Source: Mycobacterium sp. GA-1199 (GTDB lineage Bacteria; Actinomycetota; Actinomycetes; Mycobacteriales; Mycobacteriaceae). From it: a stretch of 64,000 bases of DNA. The notes under the pieces are model-generated. The model did no database searches and was not told the DNA's origin. It saw only the letters and a program-made list of their open reading frames with translations. Every line of letters begins with the position of its first letter. Position 1 is the stretch's first letter. The stretch spans positions 1-64,000 of the forward strand of contig NZ_LQIX01000002.1 in NCBI RefSeq assembly GCF_001500045.1, written 5' to 3'. The translations under genes were made by a program, and so were the position numbers. Shown here in pieces: positions 18,965 through 27,970 of the stretch.

Positions 18965-19699
18965 GTGGTGAAGGCGATGAACAGGGCAGGCGCGGTCGCG
19001 GCGGTGCTGGCCGCAGCGTCAGTTGTCGCAGCGTGTAGCAACTCTGGAACCAACCAAGAGACGGCATCCCCCGCTCCCACTCAAACCGTGAGTGCAGCGC
19101 CGGCTGCGAGCCACAACCATGCCGATGTGATGTTCGCCCACCACATGATCCCGCATCACCAACAGGCGGTCGAGATGAGCGACATGATCTTGGAGAAGCA
19201 GGGCATCGACTCGCGAGTGGCCGACATGGCGAGGCAGATCAAGGATGCGCAGGGCCCCGAGATCAAACAGATGCAGGGTTGGCTTGACCAGTGGGGTATG
19301 CCCGGACCGGGCGGGATGCCCGGCCCTAAAGGCACCGGTGGCAACATGCCTCCCGGTCATGGTGGAATGCATGGCTCTGGAACCGAAACAGTCTCTCCCC
19401 CTGCATCACCCGCACCGAGCGGATCAATGATGCCGGGCATGCCGGGGATGGGAAACATGGCGGGCATGGAGGGGATGGTGTCGCCGGCTGACATGCAGGC
19501 CTTGCAGAACGCTCAGGGCGTCGAGGCCGACAAACTGTTTCTCACCCAGATGATTCAACACCACCAGGGCGCAATCACCATGGCGCAGAACGAGATCGAC
19601 AACGGCCAGTCTCCTGACGCGATCGCGCTGGCTAAAGCGATGGTGAGCAGTCAGCAGAAGGAGATCGAGACGATGAACGAGATACTCAAATCGCTGTAG
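18965..19699 (+). CDS. DUF305 lipoprotein with Met/His-rich insert
   Basis: About 244 residues. Signal peptide with lipobox VAAC (Cys near residue 24). The DUF305 domain has two His-Met blocks, HHMIPHHQQAVEMSDM (about 58-73) and MIQHHQGAITMA (about 198-209). Between them is a Gly/Pro/Met-rich insert of about 75 residues with repeats such as MPGMPGMGNMAGM. DUF305 proteins include copper-binding CopM-type proteins, so periplasmic copper binding is likely. GTG 18965, GTG 18968 or ATG 18977 may be the start. It lies between an LpqS-like gene and a two-component system. Confidence 0.85.
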   Translation: MVKAMNRAGAVAAVLAAASVVAACSNSGTNQETASPAPTQTVSAAPAASHNHADVMFAHHMIPHHQQAVEMSDMILEKQGIDSRVADMARQIKDAQGPEIKQMQGWLDQWGMPGPGGMPGPKGTGGNMPPGHGGMHGSGTETVSPPASPAPSGSMMPGMPGMGNMAGMEGMVSPADMQALQNAQGVEADKLFLTQMIQHHQGAITMAQNEIDNGQSPDAIALAKAMVSSQQKEIETMNEILKSL

Positions 19700-19754
19700 T
19701 GGCCCGCACCGCCGCGGATGCCGCTGCATCCACCCGGTGGGGGTGCACGTCCAG

Positions 19755-20912
19755 TCACGAGCTGACCGTCGGCGCGGCCTGATGCTTGTCGAAGGCGTGC
19801 ACGCCGATCGTTGGATGTAGGGGCACCGTCACGGTGAAGGTGGTCCCTTCGCCGGGCCCGCAGCTGGTTGCGCTGATGCGGCCGCCATGGGCCTCCGTCA
19901 GCGCCTTGGCTATTGCCAGCCCGATCCCCGCACCACCGCGGTCACGGTCTCGGGCGGTGTCTGCCCGGTAGAAGCGCTCAAACAGGTGTGGCAGATGTTC
20001 GGCGGCGACGCCGTCCCCGTCGTCGGAGACCGTGAAAACCACATCGGTGCCAACGGTCTCGACAGCGAGGGCGACCTGTCCGCCGGTGGGAGTGTGCCGG
20101 AGTGCGTTGTCGAGCAGATTCCCGATCACCTGGGAAAGCCGCTGGCTATCACCCCACAGCCGGGGCGCATCATCGAACCGAACCTTCAGCGCCACACCCT
20201 TTGCGGCGTAGCGGTCGGCGACCGCGGCACGCACCGTGCCGATCAGTTGGCGGGTCTCAACCCATTCGGGTGCAATGGTGAAGTGGGCCTCCTCGGCTTG
20301 TGCGAGCGCGGCGGCGTCCGCCGAGAACCGCACGAGTCGGCCGGTCTGCTCACGCAGCATCGCGACGGTCGACGCGTCGAGGCTTTTCACACCGTCCTCG
20401 ACGGCTTCGAGGTAAGCCTCGAGCACCGCCACCGGGGTACGGATCTCGTGGGCCAGGTCTCCGAACAACCGGCGGCGGGTCGCTTCCACCGCCTGCAGTC
20501 GTTGCGCCATCTGGTTGAAAGCGGCCGCCAGCCCATTGAATTCATCACCCAGTCGCGGTGGTGTCACCCGGACGTCGTAGCGGCCCTCGGCGACGGTCGC
20601 CGCAGCCGTAGATATCTCGGCGACCGAGTGCTGTACGCGCCGGCTCAGATAGAGGGTGACCACGAACGCCGTCAAGGCCGCCACCGCGATCGCGGCCCCG
20701 ACTGAGATAGCCGTGGCGTGGCGGTAGGCCTGTTCGGCGTGGAACTGCTCACTGGAGTCGTGTGGCACGCCGGCCTGATGGAGGTGCTCACGAAACAACG
20801 GCGGGCCGACCAGTGACGCCACCACCCACGTCGTGACGCCGACGGCGAGCAACACCAGCGCCTGGGCCAACAGCAACCGGCGGAGCATCCCGGTGCCCGT
20901 CGGCGCCCTCAC
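19755..20912 (-). CDS. Sensor histidine kinase
   Basis: About 385 residues from GTG 20912, whose GTGA overlaps the response-regulator stop. Two transmembrane segments (about 12-35 and 66-90) flank a short extracytoplasmic loop with HLHQAGVPHDSSEQFHAEQAYRH, rich in His. A HAMP domain follows, then the phospho-acceptor DLAHEIRTPVAVL, the N box NLLDNALRHTP, and DDGDGVAAEH and GAGIGLAIAKAL for ATP. The His-rich sensor loop and neighbours (DUF305, LpqS-like) suggest metal sensing; that is inference. Confidence 0.92.
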   Translation of the reverse strand: MRAPTGTGMLRRLLLAQALVLLAVGVTTWVVASLVGPPLFREHLHQAGVPHDSSEQFHAEQAYRHATAISVGAAIAVAALTAFVVTLYLSRRVQHSVAEISTAAATVAEGRYDVRVTPPRLGDEFNGLAAAFNQMAQRLQAVEATRRRLFGDLAHEIRTPVAVLEAYLEAVEDGVKSLDASTVAMLREQTGRLVRFSADAAALAQAEEAHFTIAPEWVETRQLIGTVRAAVADRYAAKGVALKVRFDDAPRLWGDSQRLSQVIGNLLDNALRHTPTGGQVALAVETVGTDVVFTVSDDGDGVAAEHLPHLFERFYRADTARDRDRGGAGIGLAIAKALTEAHGGRISATSCGPGEGTTFTVTVPLHPTIGVHAFDKHQAAPTVSS

Positions 20913-21667
20913 TGCCCGGTCCCCATCCGGTATCCCACCCCGCGAACAGTGAACACGAATTTGGGCTCGGCAGGGTCGTCGCCGAGTTTGCGCCGAAGAT
21001 GTCCGACGTGCACATCGACCAGGTGGCGGTTGCCGACCCATGTTTCGCCCCAAACCGCTTCGATGAGCTGCCGGCGGCTCCACACCACACCGGGGCGCGA
21101 GGACAGGGCTGCGAGAATGTCGAACTCGGTGCGCGTCAACGCAATCAACTTGTTGCCGAGATACACCTGCCTTCCGGCGATATCGATCGACAGCAAACCG
21201 AACACCCGCGGTGCCGGCACCTCGGCGCTCATCGCGTTCGGGCCTGAGTCTGGTGCTCCGACTGTGCGGGGTCGCCGCAGCATGGCCCGGATCCGCGCGA
21301 CCAACTCGCGCGGACTGAAGGGTTTGGTCACGTAGTCGTCGGCGCCGACCGAGAGGCCGACGATCGTGTCGACCTCGGTATCGCGGGCGGTCAGCATCAC
21401 GACATAGGCGTCGGAGAACGTCCGTAGCTGCCGACAGACCTCGACCCCGTCGATCCCGGGCAGGCCGAGATCCAACACCACCACATCCGGGTCGACCTCA
21501 CGTGCAACGTCTAGCGCTTCACCCCCCGTGTGCCGCACCGTGACATCGAAATGTTCCCGCTCGAGATAGCTCGCCACCACTTCCGCCAGCGGCGCCTCAT
21601 CATCGACCACCAAGGCGCGGTAGCCGGAATCCGCACTGCAGGCAGACGATTGCGCGGCGGTATTCAT
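20909..21667 (-). CDS. OmpR/PhoB-family response regulator
   Basis: 252 residues from ATG 21667; the longer frame adds an unsupported 18 residues. The receiver domain has ALVVDDE, the phosphorylated Asp in [13 protein letters not shown], and [20 protein letters not shown]. The C-terminal winged helix has [17 protein letters not shown] and [13 protein letters not shown]. It is coupled by a 4-nt overlap to the kinase gene. About 127 nt separate it from the katE stop upstream on the same strand. Targets unknown. Confidence 0.92.
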   Translation of the reverse strand: MNTAAQSSACSADSGYRALVVDDEAPLAEVVASYLEREHFDVTVRHTGGEALDVAREVDPDVVVLDLGLPGIDGVEVCRQLRTFSDAYVVMLTARDTEVDTIVGLSVGADDYVTKPFSPRELVARIRAMLRRPRTVGAPDSGPNAMSAEVPAPRVFGLLSIDIAGRQVYLGNKLIALTRTEFDILAALSSRPGVVWSRRQLIEAVWGETWVGNRHLVDVHVGHLRRKLGDDPAEPKFVFTVRGVGYRMGTGQ

Positions 21668-21794
21668 CACCCCATCGTGCCGCTCAACCGCCCGCTTCCG
21701 GGCAGTTGCCGAAATCTTCACAAAACCATCATCAAACCGTCCTGACGCCAGCCGGACCGCAGGCCAAGATCACAGTCGCCATCCGGGATCGTCG

Positions 21795-24065
21795 TCAGGC
21801 GACGACCACCCGGTCCCACACCCGGTGTTGGCCGAGCGCGTTGAGCAGTGACTGGGCCAGCGTCGCCGGATCCGCGCCGGAGAACAGCCCGGGCCCGTCG
21901 GTGGGAACCGCTGCGGCGGCAGCAAGCTCAGTCCCCGCCGGCAGCACCGCGATCGCCTTGTGATGCCGGAACGTCTCGTCGACGATCGTCTTCGCTTTGT
22001 CGTTGATCGGTGATCCCGCGATGAGGATGGCGTCGAACTCCACCGAACGGGTGGTCGCGTAGGTGCGCGAAATCGGTATGGCGCCGCCGTCGTGTTCGAG
22101 GGTGCCGCCGTGCGCGGCGACGACGAACGGCACGTTCTTCGCGTTCGCGATCGCGGTGACAGCGGCCGCCACGCCGGCGAGGTCGGAGTCCGGGCCGGTG
22201 AGGATGCCGATCTGGCGGCCCTCGACGGGCCATTCCTCACCGACCTGCGACAACGTCGGGCTGGGTACTTCGGGGTCGGCGGGGACCACGGTGGGCGCCG
22301 GCGCCTCGAGGCCCAGCCCCTCGGCCACCTTCGCGCACAGGTCGGGGTCGATGTTCGCCAGGGCCACCAGCTGGCGCTCCTTGACCGCCTGCTCGTAGCA
22401 CTTGCCGAGTTCGAAGGTGTACGCCTCGGCGACGTGCTCCTGTTCGGCCGCGCTCAGGCTGCGGTAGAACAGGGTCACCTGGCTGAAGTGGTCGTCGTAG
22501 GTGGCGGGTGCATCACGGCGTTTCGTCGATTCAGGAACGACGGTGGGCACCTCGATGAACGCACCGGTGTCCGCCCCCGCGAGGAACGGGCAACCCCCGT
22601 CGAGTGAGTTCGGCTTGTACGGCGCCACGCCGGGATGCACGCCGGACTGGTGGAACCCGTCGCGGAACATGTCGTTGACCGGGGCGTGCGGCCGGTTGAT
22701 CGGGATGTGGCTGAAGTTCGGGCCCGCCAGCCTGGTGATCTGAGTGTCGAGATAGGAAAACAGCCGCGCCTGCAGCAGCGGGTCGTCGGTGATGTCGATC
22801 CCGGGCACCAGGTGGCCGGGGTGAAATGCCACCTGCTCGGTCTCGGCGAAGAAGTTCGTCACGTTGCGGTTGAGCTGAAGCGTTCCGATGACCTGCACGG
22901 GCGCCAATTCCTCGGGCACGATCTTCGTCGGGTCGAGCAGGTCGATGCCCTCGAACATCTGCTCCGGGGTGTCCGGGAACACCTGCACCCCGAGGTCCCA
23001 CTCGGGATAGACGCCTTTCTCGATCGCGTCCGCGAGGTCGCGTCGATGGAAGTCCGGATCCACCCCACCGGTGATCTGCGCTTCTTCCCACACCTGGGAG
23101 TGCACACCGAGCCGGGGCTTCCAGTGGAACTTCACCAGCGACGTGGATTCGTCGGTCCCGATCAACCGGAACGTGTGGACGCCGAACCCCTCCATCATTC
23201 GGTACGACCGCGGAATTCCGCGATCGGACATGTTCCACATGGTGTGCGCCTGCGCTTCGGTGTGCAGCGAGACGAAGTCCCAGAAGGTGTCGTGTGCGCT
23301 CTGCGCCTGCGGGATCTCGCGATCCGGATGCGGTTTGGCGGCATGGACGACGTCGGGGAACTTGATGCCGTCCTGGATGAAGAACACCGGGATGTTGTTA
23401 CCGACGAGGTCGAAGGTGCCTTCGTGGGTGTAGAACTTGGTGGCGAAGCCGCGGGTGTCACGCACTGTGTCGGCCGAGCCGCGGTTGCCCAGGACGGTGG
23501 AGAAGCGGACGAAGACCTCGGTCTCCGCGCCGGACTTCAGAAAGCCCGCCTTACAGATCTTCTCGGCGGCACCGTTGGCGCGGAACACACCGTGCGCGCC
23601 CGCGCCGCGGGCGTGCACCACCCGCTCGGGGATCCGTTCGTGGTCGAAGTGCGTGATCTTCTCGCGAAGGTGGTGGTCCTGCAGCAGAGTCGGCCCGCGC
23701 TCGCCGGCCTTCAGGGAGTGGTCGGTGTCGTAGAGCCGCGCGCCTTGCGCGGTGGTGAGGTACGCACCCTGCTGTCCGCGGGCGGTCATCGGTCCCTCGG
23801 CGGAAGCCCCCGTGGCCGTGCGCAGTTTCGGTGCAGTTTGATCGGGCTTCGGCGGGAGGGGCTCGCGCGGGGCGGTCGGCTCGTCGAACGACGGTGCCTC
23901 CGGACCGGGCGCGCCGGGAATGTAGGACGGATTGTGCTGTTCGGCCTGGCCCTCGCGCTTGAGCTCTTCGTTGCCGAGTAGCGTCCCGGCCGCCTCCTTG
24001 GCCTTGCCCTTGGCCTCTTCGACGATGCCCTTGACGGCTTCTTTGGGTGCGCGGTCGTCCGCCAT
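21795..24065 (-). CDS. katE: Large-subunit catalase (KatE/HPII type) with CsbD-like N-terminus
   Basis: About 756 residues from ATG 24065, preceded by GGGAGA. Residues 8-43 (AVKGIVEEAKGKAKEAAG and following) read as a CsbD-like stress-protein segment. A Pro-rich linker follows, then the catalase core with RVVHARGAGAHG (distal His151), VRDTRGFATKFYT, NIPVFFIQD, and the haem-Tyr helix RLFSYLDTQ. A C-terminal flavodoxin/GATase-like domain (about 610-756) is typical of large-subunit catalases. It decomposes H2O2 to water and oxygen in the cytosol. The CsbD fusion is unusual. The 194 nt upstream show no further gene. Confidence 0.92.
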   Translation of the reverse strand: MADDRAPKEAVKGIVEEAKGKAKEAAGTLLGNEELKREGQAEQHNPSYIPGAPGPEAPSFDEPTAPREPLPPKPDQTAPKLRTATGASAEGPMTARGQQGAYLTTAQGARLYDTDHSLKAGERGPTLLQDHHLREKITHFDHERIPERVVHARGAGAHGVFRANGAAEKICKAGFLKSGAETEVFVRFSTVLGNRGSADTVRDTRGFATKFYTHEGTFDLVGNNIPVFFIQDGIKFPDVVHAAKPHPDREIPQAQSAHDTFWDFVSLHTEAQAHTMWNMSDRGIPRSYRMMEGFGVHTFRLIGTDESTSLVKFHWKPRLGVHSQVWEEAQITGGVDPDFHRRDLADAIEKGVYPEWDLGVQVFPDTPEQMFEGIDLLDPTKIVPEELAPVQVIGTLQLNRNVTNFFAETEQVAFHPGHLVPGIDITDDPLLQARLFSYLDTQITRLAGPNFSHIPINRPHAPVNDMFRDGFHQSGVHPGVAPYKPNSLDGGCPFLAGADTGAFIEVPTVVPESTKRRDAPATYDDHFSQVTLFYRSLSAAEQEHVAEAYTFELGKCYEQAVKERQLVALANIDPDLCAKVAEGLGLEAPAPTVVPADPEVPSPTLSQVGEEWPVEGRQIGILTGPDSDLAGVAAAVTAIANAKNVPFVVAAHGGTLEHDGGAIPISRTYATTRSVEFDAILIAGSPINDKAKTIVDETFRHHKAIAVLPAGTELAAAAAVPTDGPGLFSGADPATLAQSLLNALGQHRVWDRVVVA

Positions 24066-24259
24066 CGATCTCTCCCTATCGCGACTGTCTCGGTGCCGAT
24101 AACCGTCATTGACGGCAGGCCTGCTCGCGGCGGCGGGTTTCCATTCGGGAGCCACTTGAAACGTCTCGCAGGGCGGCCGGAGCGGATCACAGCGCCGCCG
24201 ACGATCAGCTCGGGGTCAAAGCTGTTGCCGGACAGGCGACGACCCGAATGTCGCTGCGG

Positions 24260-24889
24260 CTAGAGCTGACGGGTGCTGGTCGCGAGCGGCTCTGGTAGCG
24301 GCGCGCTGCCGGCGGGTGGGGCAAGACTCCAGGTGTCGAACGCCATCGCCAGCATCGCGTAGGTGCCGACAACGAAGATGAGTTCCATCGCCTGGTGCGT
24401 GCCGAGTTCGTCGGTGAGGCCTTGCCACGTCGTTTCCTCGGAGCGGCCCTGACTGATCAATTCGTCGGTGGCGTCGAGCACCAACCGGTCGGCACCGGCG
24501 AAACCCTCGTTACCCTTCGCAAGGCGCGCGATGTCCTCCTCCGGCACGCCGCCATCCGTCGCGACCTTGAAGTGCTCCCCCCAGAAGAAAGCGGACCGCC
24601 GGGTGAGCGCCACTCGTAGCACCGCCAGTTCGCGCAGGCGCAACGGCAACTCGCCGCGCTGAAGCAGCCAACCGTTGAAGCTCAGGAACCGCCGCGCCAT
24701 CTTCGGGTGACGAGCGAGCAACCCGATGATGTCGAACCTGAGCGGGTCGGCGGGATGGCCGGAGCCGGCGCGCGGCACCTTCTCACCCGGCAGGCCCAGC
24801 AGTGCACCGAACGCGGCGTACTCGTCGTCGCCCCATTCGTCGGCCTTCAGCGGCGTCAGGAGTGGCGGTGCGCTCTGCGTGCCCGTCAC
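24260..24889 (-). CDS. Carboxymuconolactone decarboxylase-family protein
   Basis: 209 residues from GTG 24889, which overlaps the SDR stop (GTGA). The helical AhpD/CMD pattern is seen in LPLRLRELAVLRVALTRRSAFFWGEHFKVATDGG and DELISQG. The usual CxxC of AhpD peroxidases is not there, so it is not a classical alkylhydroperoxidase. It is last in the Rieske-P450-SDR operon, where CMD-like proteins often serve as ring-cleavage or lactone-processing enzymes. The exact reaction is unknown. Confidence 0.75.
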   Translation of the reverse strand: MTGTQSAPPLLTPLKADEWGDDEYAAFGALLGLPGEKVPRAGSGHPADPLRFDIIGLLARHPKMARRFLSFNGWLLQRGELPLRLRELAVLRVALTRRSAFFWGEHFKVATDGGVPEEDIARLAKGNEGFAGADRLVLDATDELISQGRSEETTWQGLTDELGTHQAMELIFVVGTYAMLAMAFDTWSLAPPAGSAPLPEPLATSTRQL

Positions 24890-25641
24890 GTTCGGCGTCC
24901 TCCGTTGACAGGAATGACTTGACCGGTGATGTAGTCGGATTCGTCTTGACACAGAAAGATCGCGGCGTTGGCGATGTCCTCGGGCCGACCCGCGCGGCGG
25001 ACAGGGGTGATCTTGGCGAAATGCTCAAGTGACGCGGTGAACCGTCCCTCCGCGATCGCCTTTTCCAGCATCGGGGTGACCACCATGCCGGGCGGAATGG
25101 TGTTGACCGTGATGCCTTTCGGCCCCAGCTCCAACGCGAGACTCTTGGTGAATCCGATCACCCCGGCCTTGGAACTGACGTACGCCGCCATGCGGGACTG
25201 TCCGCCCTGTGCACTCGACGACGAGATGTTGACGATGCGGCCCCACTGTGCGTCGAGCATGTCGGGCAGCACCACCTGGGTGCAGATGAACGGTCCGCGC
25301 AGGTTCACCGCCATCACCCGGTCCCATTGCTCGTCGGTGATCTCGGCGAATTTGCCGAATTGCTCGATGCCGGCGTTGTTGATCAGCATCAACACCGGGC
25401 CGAGGTCGGCTCGGACCTGGGCCACTGCGGACTCCACTGCGGCACGGTTCGATACGTCGACGACATAACCGGCGACCTTTGCGCCGTCGCGGCGCAAGCG
25501 GTCGACTTGGGTCTCGATTTCATCGGTGGTGATGTCGAATATCGCGACCTTCGCCCCACGCGCGGCAAGCGCCTCGGTGATGGCCAGGCCGAGGCCGGCG
25601 GCACCGCCGGTGACGATGGCGGTGGTGTCTTCGAACGGCAT
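24886..25641 (-). CDS. Short-chain dehydrogenase/reductase
   Basis: 251 residues: TGGAAGLG cofactor loop (about 11-18), IFDITTD after strand 2 (Asp suggests NAD), NNAG near 90, NISSSSAQGG and YVSSKAG at the active site, and NTIPPGMVVTPM. A classical SDR alcohol/3-hydroxyacyl dehydrogenase. It lies 13 nt after the P450 and overlaps the following CMD-like gene. In this operon it probably oxidises an alcohol made by the P450 or the diol made by the Rieske oxygenase. Confidence 0.87.
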   Translation of the reverse strand: MPFEDTTAIVTGGAAGLGLAITEALAARGAKVAIFDITTDEIETQVDRLRRDGAKVAGYVVDVSNRAAVESAVAQVRADLGPVLMLINNAGIEQFGKFAEITDEQWDRVMAVNLRGPFICTQVVLPDMLDAQWGRIVNISSSSAQGGQSRMAAYVSSKAGVIGFTKSLALELGPKGITVNTIPPGMVVTPMLEKAIAEGRFTASLEHFAKITPVRRAGRPEDIANAAIFLCQDESDYITGQVIPVNGGRRT

Positions 25642-25654
25642 CTTGGTAGAGCCC

Positions 25655-26956
25655 CTACGAGAATTCGATGTGCAGGCGGGTCAGCCCGCGCAGGATGAAG
25701 GTCGGCAGATAGGAGTAGCGGCGGTTGTCGGCGGGGCCGTGCTTGCCTTCGTCGATCCGGATGTCGGTGGTGCGGTCGAAGAGTCGCTCGAGGCTGATGC
25801 GGCCTTCGGCACGAGCCAACGGCGCACCGGGGCATGCGTGTGGCCCGCGACCGAACGCGACGTGGCTGCGCGCGTTGGCTCGCTGGATGTCGAGGGTGTC
25901 GGGTTCGGGGAACCTGCGCGGGTCGCGATTCATGGCGGCATTGAGCAGCATGACCGTCGTTCCGGCGGGCAGGTCGACCCCGCCCACGGTGACGGGGCAT
26001 TTCGACAGCCGGAAGTCCCCTCGGACAGGGCTCTCGTAGCGCAATGCCTCTTCGATGAAGCCCGGGATCAGGTCCCTGTTCGCGCGCAGCTTCGCCTGCA
26101 GCTCAGCGTCTTCGGCGATCAGCATCACCGCGGCGCTCAACAGGCGAACCGTCGTCTCCTGGCCTGCGGCGAACAAGTTCGCCGCGACGCGGACCGCGTC
26201 GATCACCTCCGGGACGCTGCCGTCCGGAAATGTAGCCGAGGCAATTCCGTTCAACACATCGTCGCGTGGCTCATCCCGCCGGTCCTGGATGTACTCACCG
26301 AACTTGCCGTAGAGATACTCCAGCGGCGAGTGATGCATCTGGTCGCCTTCGCTGCTGCCGATCGTTCCCGCTTCGGTCAGCAGCGCAGCACGGAACTCGT
26401 CGTGGTCGGATTCCGGGACGCCGAGTAAGTCGGCGATGACGAGCATCGCGAATGGGGACGCGAAATCACCGATGAACTCGCAGCGCCCGCCGGTGAGCGC
26501 GACGTCGAGTTGGCGGTCGGCGAGCCGCCACATGAAGTCTTCGTTCTCCTTGAGCCGCTTCGGAGTGAGCATCCTCGACAGCAGCGCCCGGTGCGCGGTG
26601 TGCACCGGCGGATCGAAGGTCGGCAACTGATCGCTGAACGGCACCTCGTCGCGGTGCTCGGCGATCAGTTCGGAGACCTGCTCCGCTGTCAGGTCCCCCT
26701 GCAGCGGCACAGGGAACCCGGGGAACGGACCGGTGACCGAGATACACGACGAGAACCGCGCCGTGTCGTTGTAGATGGCGACACCCTCGTCGTACCCCGT
26801 CACCATCACCACGTCGTGATGAGGCTCGCGGCGCAGTGGGCACTCCTCGCGCAGAGCGGCGAGATAATCGTAGGGATCACGCAGTAGATCGTTGTCGGTG
26901 AAGAAGTCCACTTCGTCCAGATCAGCTGCTCTGGCCGCGGCCTCCGGCTTGGTCAC
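25655..26956 (-). CDS. Cytochrome P450
   Basis: 433 residues with I-helix AGQETTVR, the ExxR helix in EEALRYESP, PFDPP-like DPPVHTAHRALLSR, and the haem loop FGRGPHACPGAPLAR with ligand Cys375. A soluble bacterial class I P450 that needs a separate ferredoxin, none of which is encoded nearby. Its ATG overlaps the stop of the upstream NTF2-like gene (ATGA). It hydroxylates an unknown, probably hydrophobic, substrate in the catabolic operon. Confidence 0.92.
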   Translation of the reverse strand: MTKPEAAARAADLDEVDFFTDNDLLRDPYDYLAALREECPLRREPHHDVVMVTGYDEGVAIYNDTARFSSCISVTGPFPGFPVPLQGDLTAEQVSELIAEHRDEVPFSDQLPTFDPPVHTAHRALLSRMLTPKRLKENEDFMWRLADRQLDVALTGGRCEFIGDFASPFAMLVIADLLGVPESDHDEFRAALLTEAGTIGSSEGDQMHHSPLEYLYGKFGEYIQDRRDEPRDDVLNGIASATFPDGSVPEVIDAVRVAANLFAAGQETTVRLLSAAVMLIAEDAELQAKLRANRDLIPGFIEEALRYESPVRGDFRLSKCPVTVGGVDLPAGTTVMLLNAAMNRDPRRFPEPDTLDIQRANARSHVAFGRGPHACPGAPLARAEGRISLERLFDRTTDIRIDEGKHGPADNRRYSYLPTFILRGLTRLHIEFS

Positions 26957-27417
26957 TCCACTGCCCCGCCGTCGTCGAAACTCGGCATCGGCGCGCCGCT
27001 AGGCATCTCCATCTGTAGATAGACGGCGATGCGCCGCACCTTGTCGTCGGCGTCGAACTCGTAGACCGACAGGGAATTGACCACGCTGCTGAAGTCACCG
27101 ATGCGGCTACGTTCTTCGAGTTCGAGGAACACCAAATCCGGTGTCTCCGTGATCCTTTGGAACGAACAGTCCCAGTCCGATGACATGGCCCAGTTCGTCA
27201 AAAACTCGGTGTACTGGTTCCAGTCCATCACCTCTTTGAACGGACCGACGCGGACGAACTCATCGATGGCGATCAGTTCTCCGAGCGGTGCCCAGCTTTC
27301 GACGGTGAAGCCGGGCCGCTTCGCACTGTCGACCAATCGCTTGGTGATCTGGCTGTACTCCAGCACAGCACGCGACCGACCGGTTGTCGTGGTGAGGAGG
27401 TCGTCGATGGTCGTCAT
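26953..27417 (-). CDS. NTF2/SnoaL-like small protein 1
   Basis: 154 residues from ATG 27417, overlapping the stop of the preceding NTF2-like gene. Features are a helical N-terminus, WNQYTEFLTNWAM, and several strands ending SVYEFDADDKVRRIAVYLQ, the cone fold of SnoaL/NTF2 proteins. This fold is used by isomerases, dehydratases and the small subunits of ring-hydroxylating oxygenases. Position between the Rieske and P450 genes allows either role. No catalytic residues can be assigned. Confidence 0.65.
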   Translation of the reverse strand: MTTIDDLLTTTTGRSRAVLEYSQITKRLVDSAKRPGFTVESWAPLGELIAIDEFVRVGPFKEVMDWNQYTEFLTNWAMSSDWDCSFQRITETPDLVFLELEERSRIGDFSSVVNSLSVYEFDADDKVRRIAVYLQMEMPSGAPMPSFDDGGAVE

Positions 27418-27938
27418 ACCGTCACCCCGGCTTCCGCCAGGCGGCGCTCGAGAGCGTCCAGGTATTCGCCAGTGCCGTGGAACGGACCGTGGACGCCGAT
27501 GGCGACGTCCAGGAAGGCGTTGTATTCGTCGTTGACGTGGGTTTCCCACCGGGTGATCTGCCCGTGCTCGTCGGTCTCGACGAAGCTGTACGAGTAGAAG
27601 CCCATCTTGACGTTGTCGGTCGTGTGGCCCTCCCATCGGGCCTTCATCACGAAGCCGTGGTCGGCCGGCCAGTAGGCGAAATCGGCTGGCTTCCAGTCGG
27701 GAAAGCTCAGCGAGTACGCCTTGGCCTCCATCGTGGAGGCCTTGGCGGTGTCTTCGGGGAACTCGCTGAGCTTGAACACCTCATCGCCGGTGAAGTACGG
27801 CGAGACGTAAACCCCGTCAGGAGCGAATTTCCATGTATCAGCGAAGGCTTCGCCGTCTTGCACACCTTGGCGCAAGTAGGCATCACGGTATGCCTCTGCC
27901 ATTCGGATGTGGTGCGCGATGCGCTCCTCGAGAGTCAA
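27414..27938 (-). CDS. NTF2/SnoaL-like small protein 2
   Basis: About 174 residues from a TTG at 27938 (MTLEERIAHHIRMAEAY), with AAAGAAG upstream; the start is uncertain because no ATG or GTG is in a better place. TWKFAPDGVYVSPYF, FYSYSFVETDEHGQITRWETH and the helical start fit a SnoaL/NTF2 fold. It lies 32 nt after the Rieske oxygenase gene. A beta-subunit-like partner of that oxygenase or a separate isomerase are both possible. Confidence 0.65.
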   Translation of the reverse strand: MTLEERIAHHIRMAEAYRDAYLRQGVQDGEAFADTWKFAPDGVYVSPYFTGDEVFKLSEFPEDTAKASTMEAKAYSLSFPDWKPADFAYWPADHGFVMKARWEGHTTDNVKMGFYSYSFVETDEHGQITRWETHVNDEYNAFLDVAIGVHGPFHGTGEYLDALERRLAEAGVTV

Positions 27939-27970
27939 TGTGTCTTCTTTCGATTTGATTTCGGATCCAG

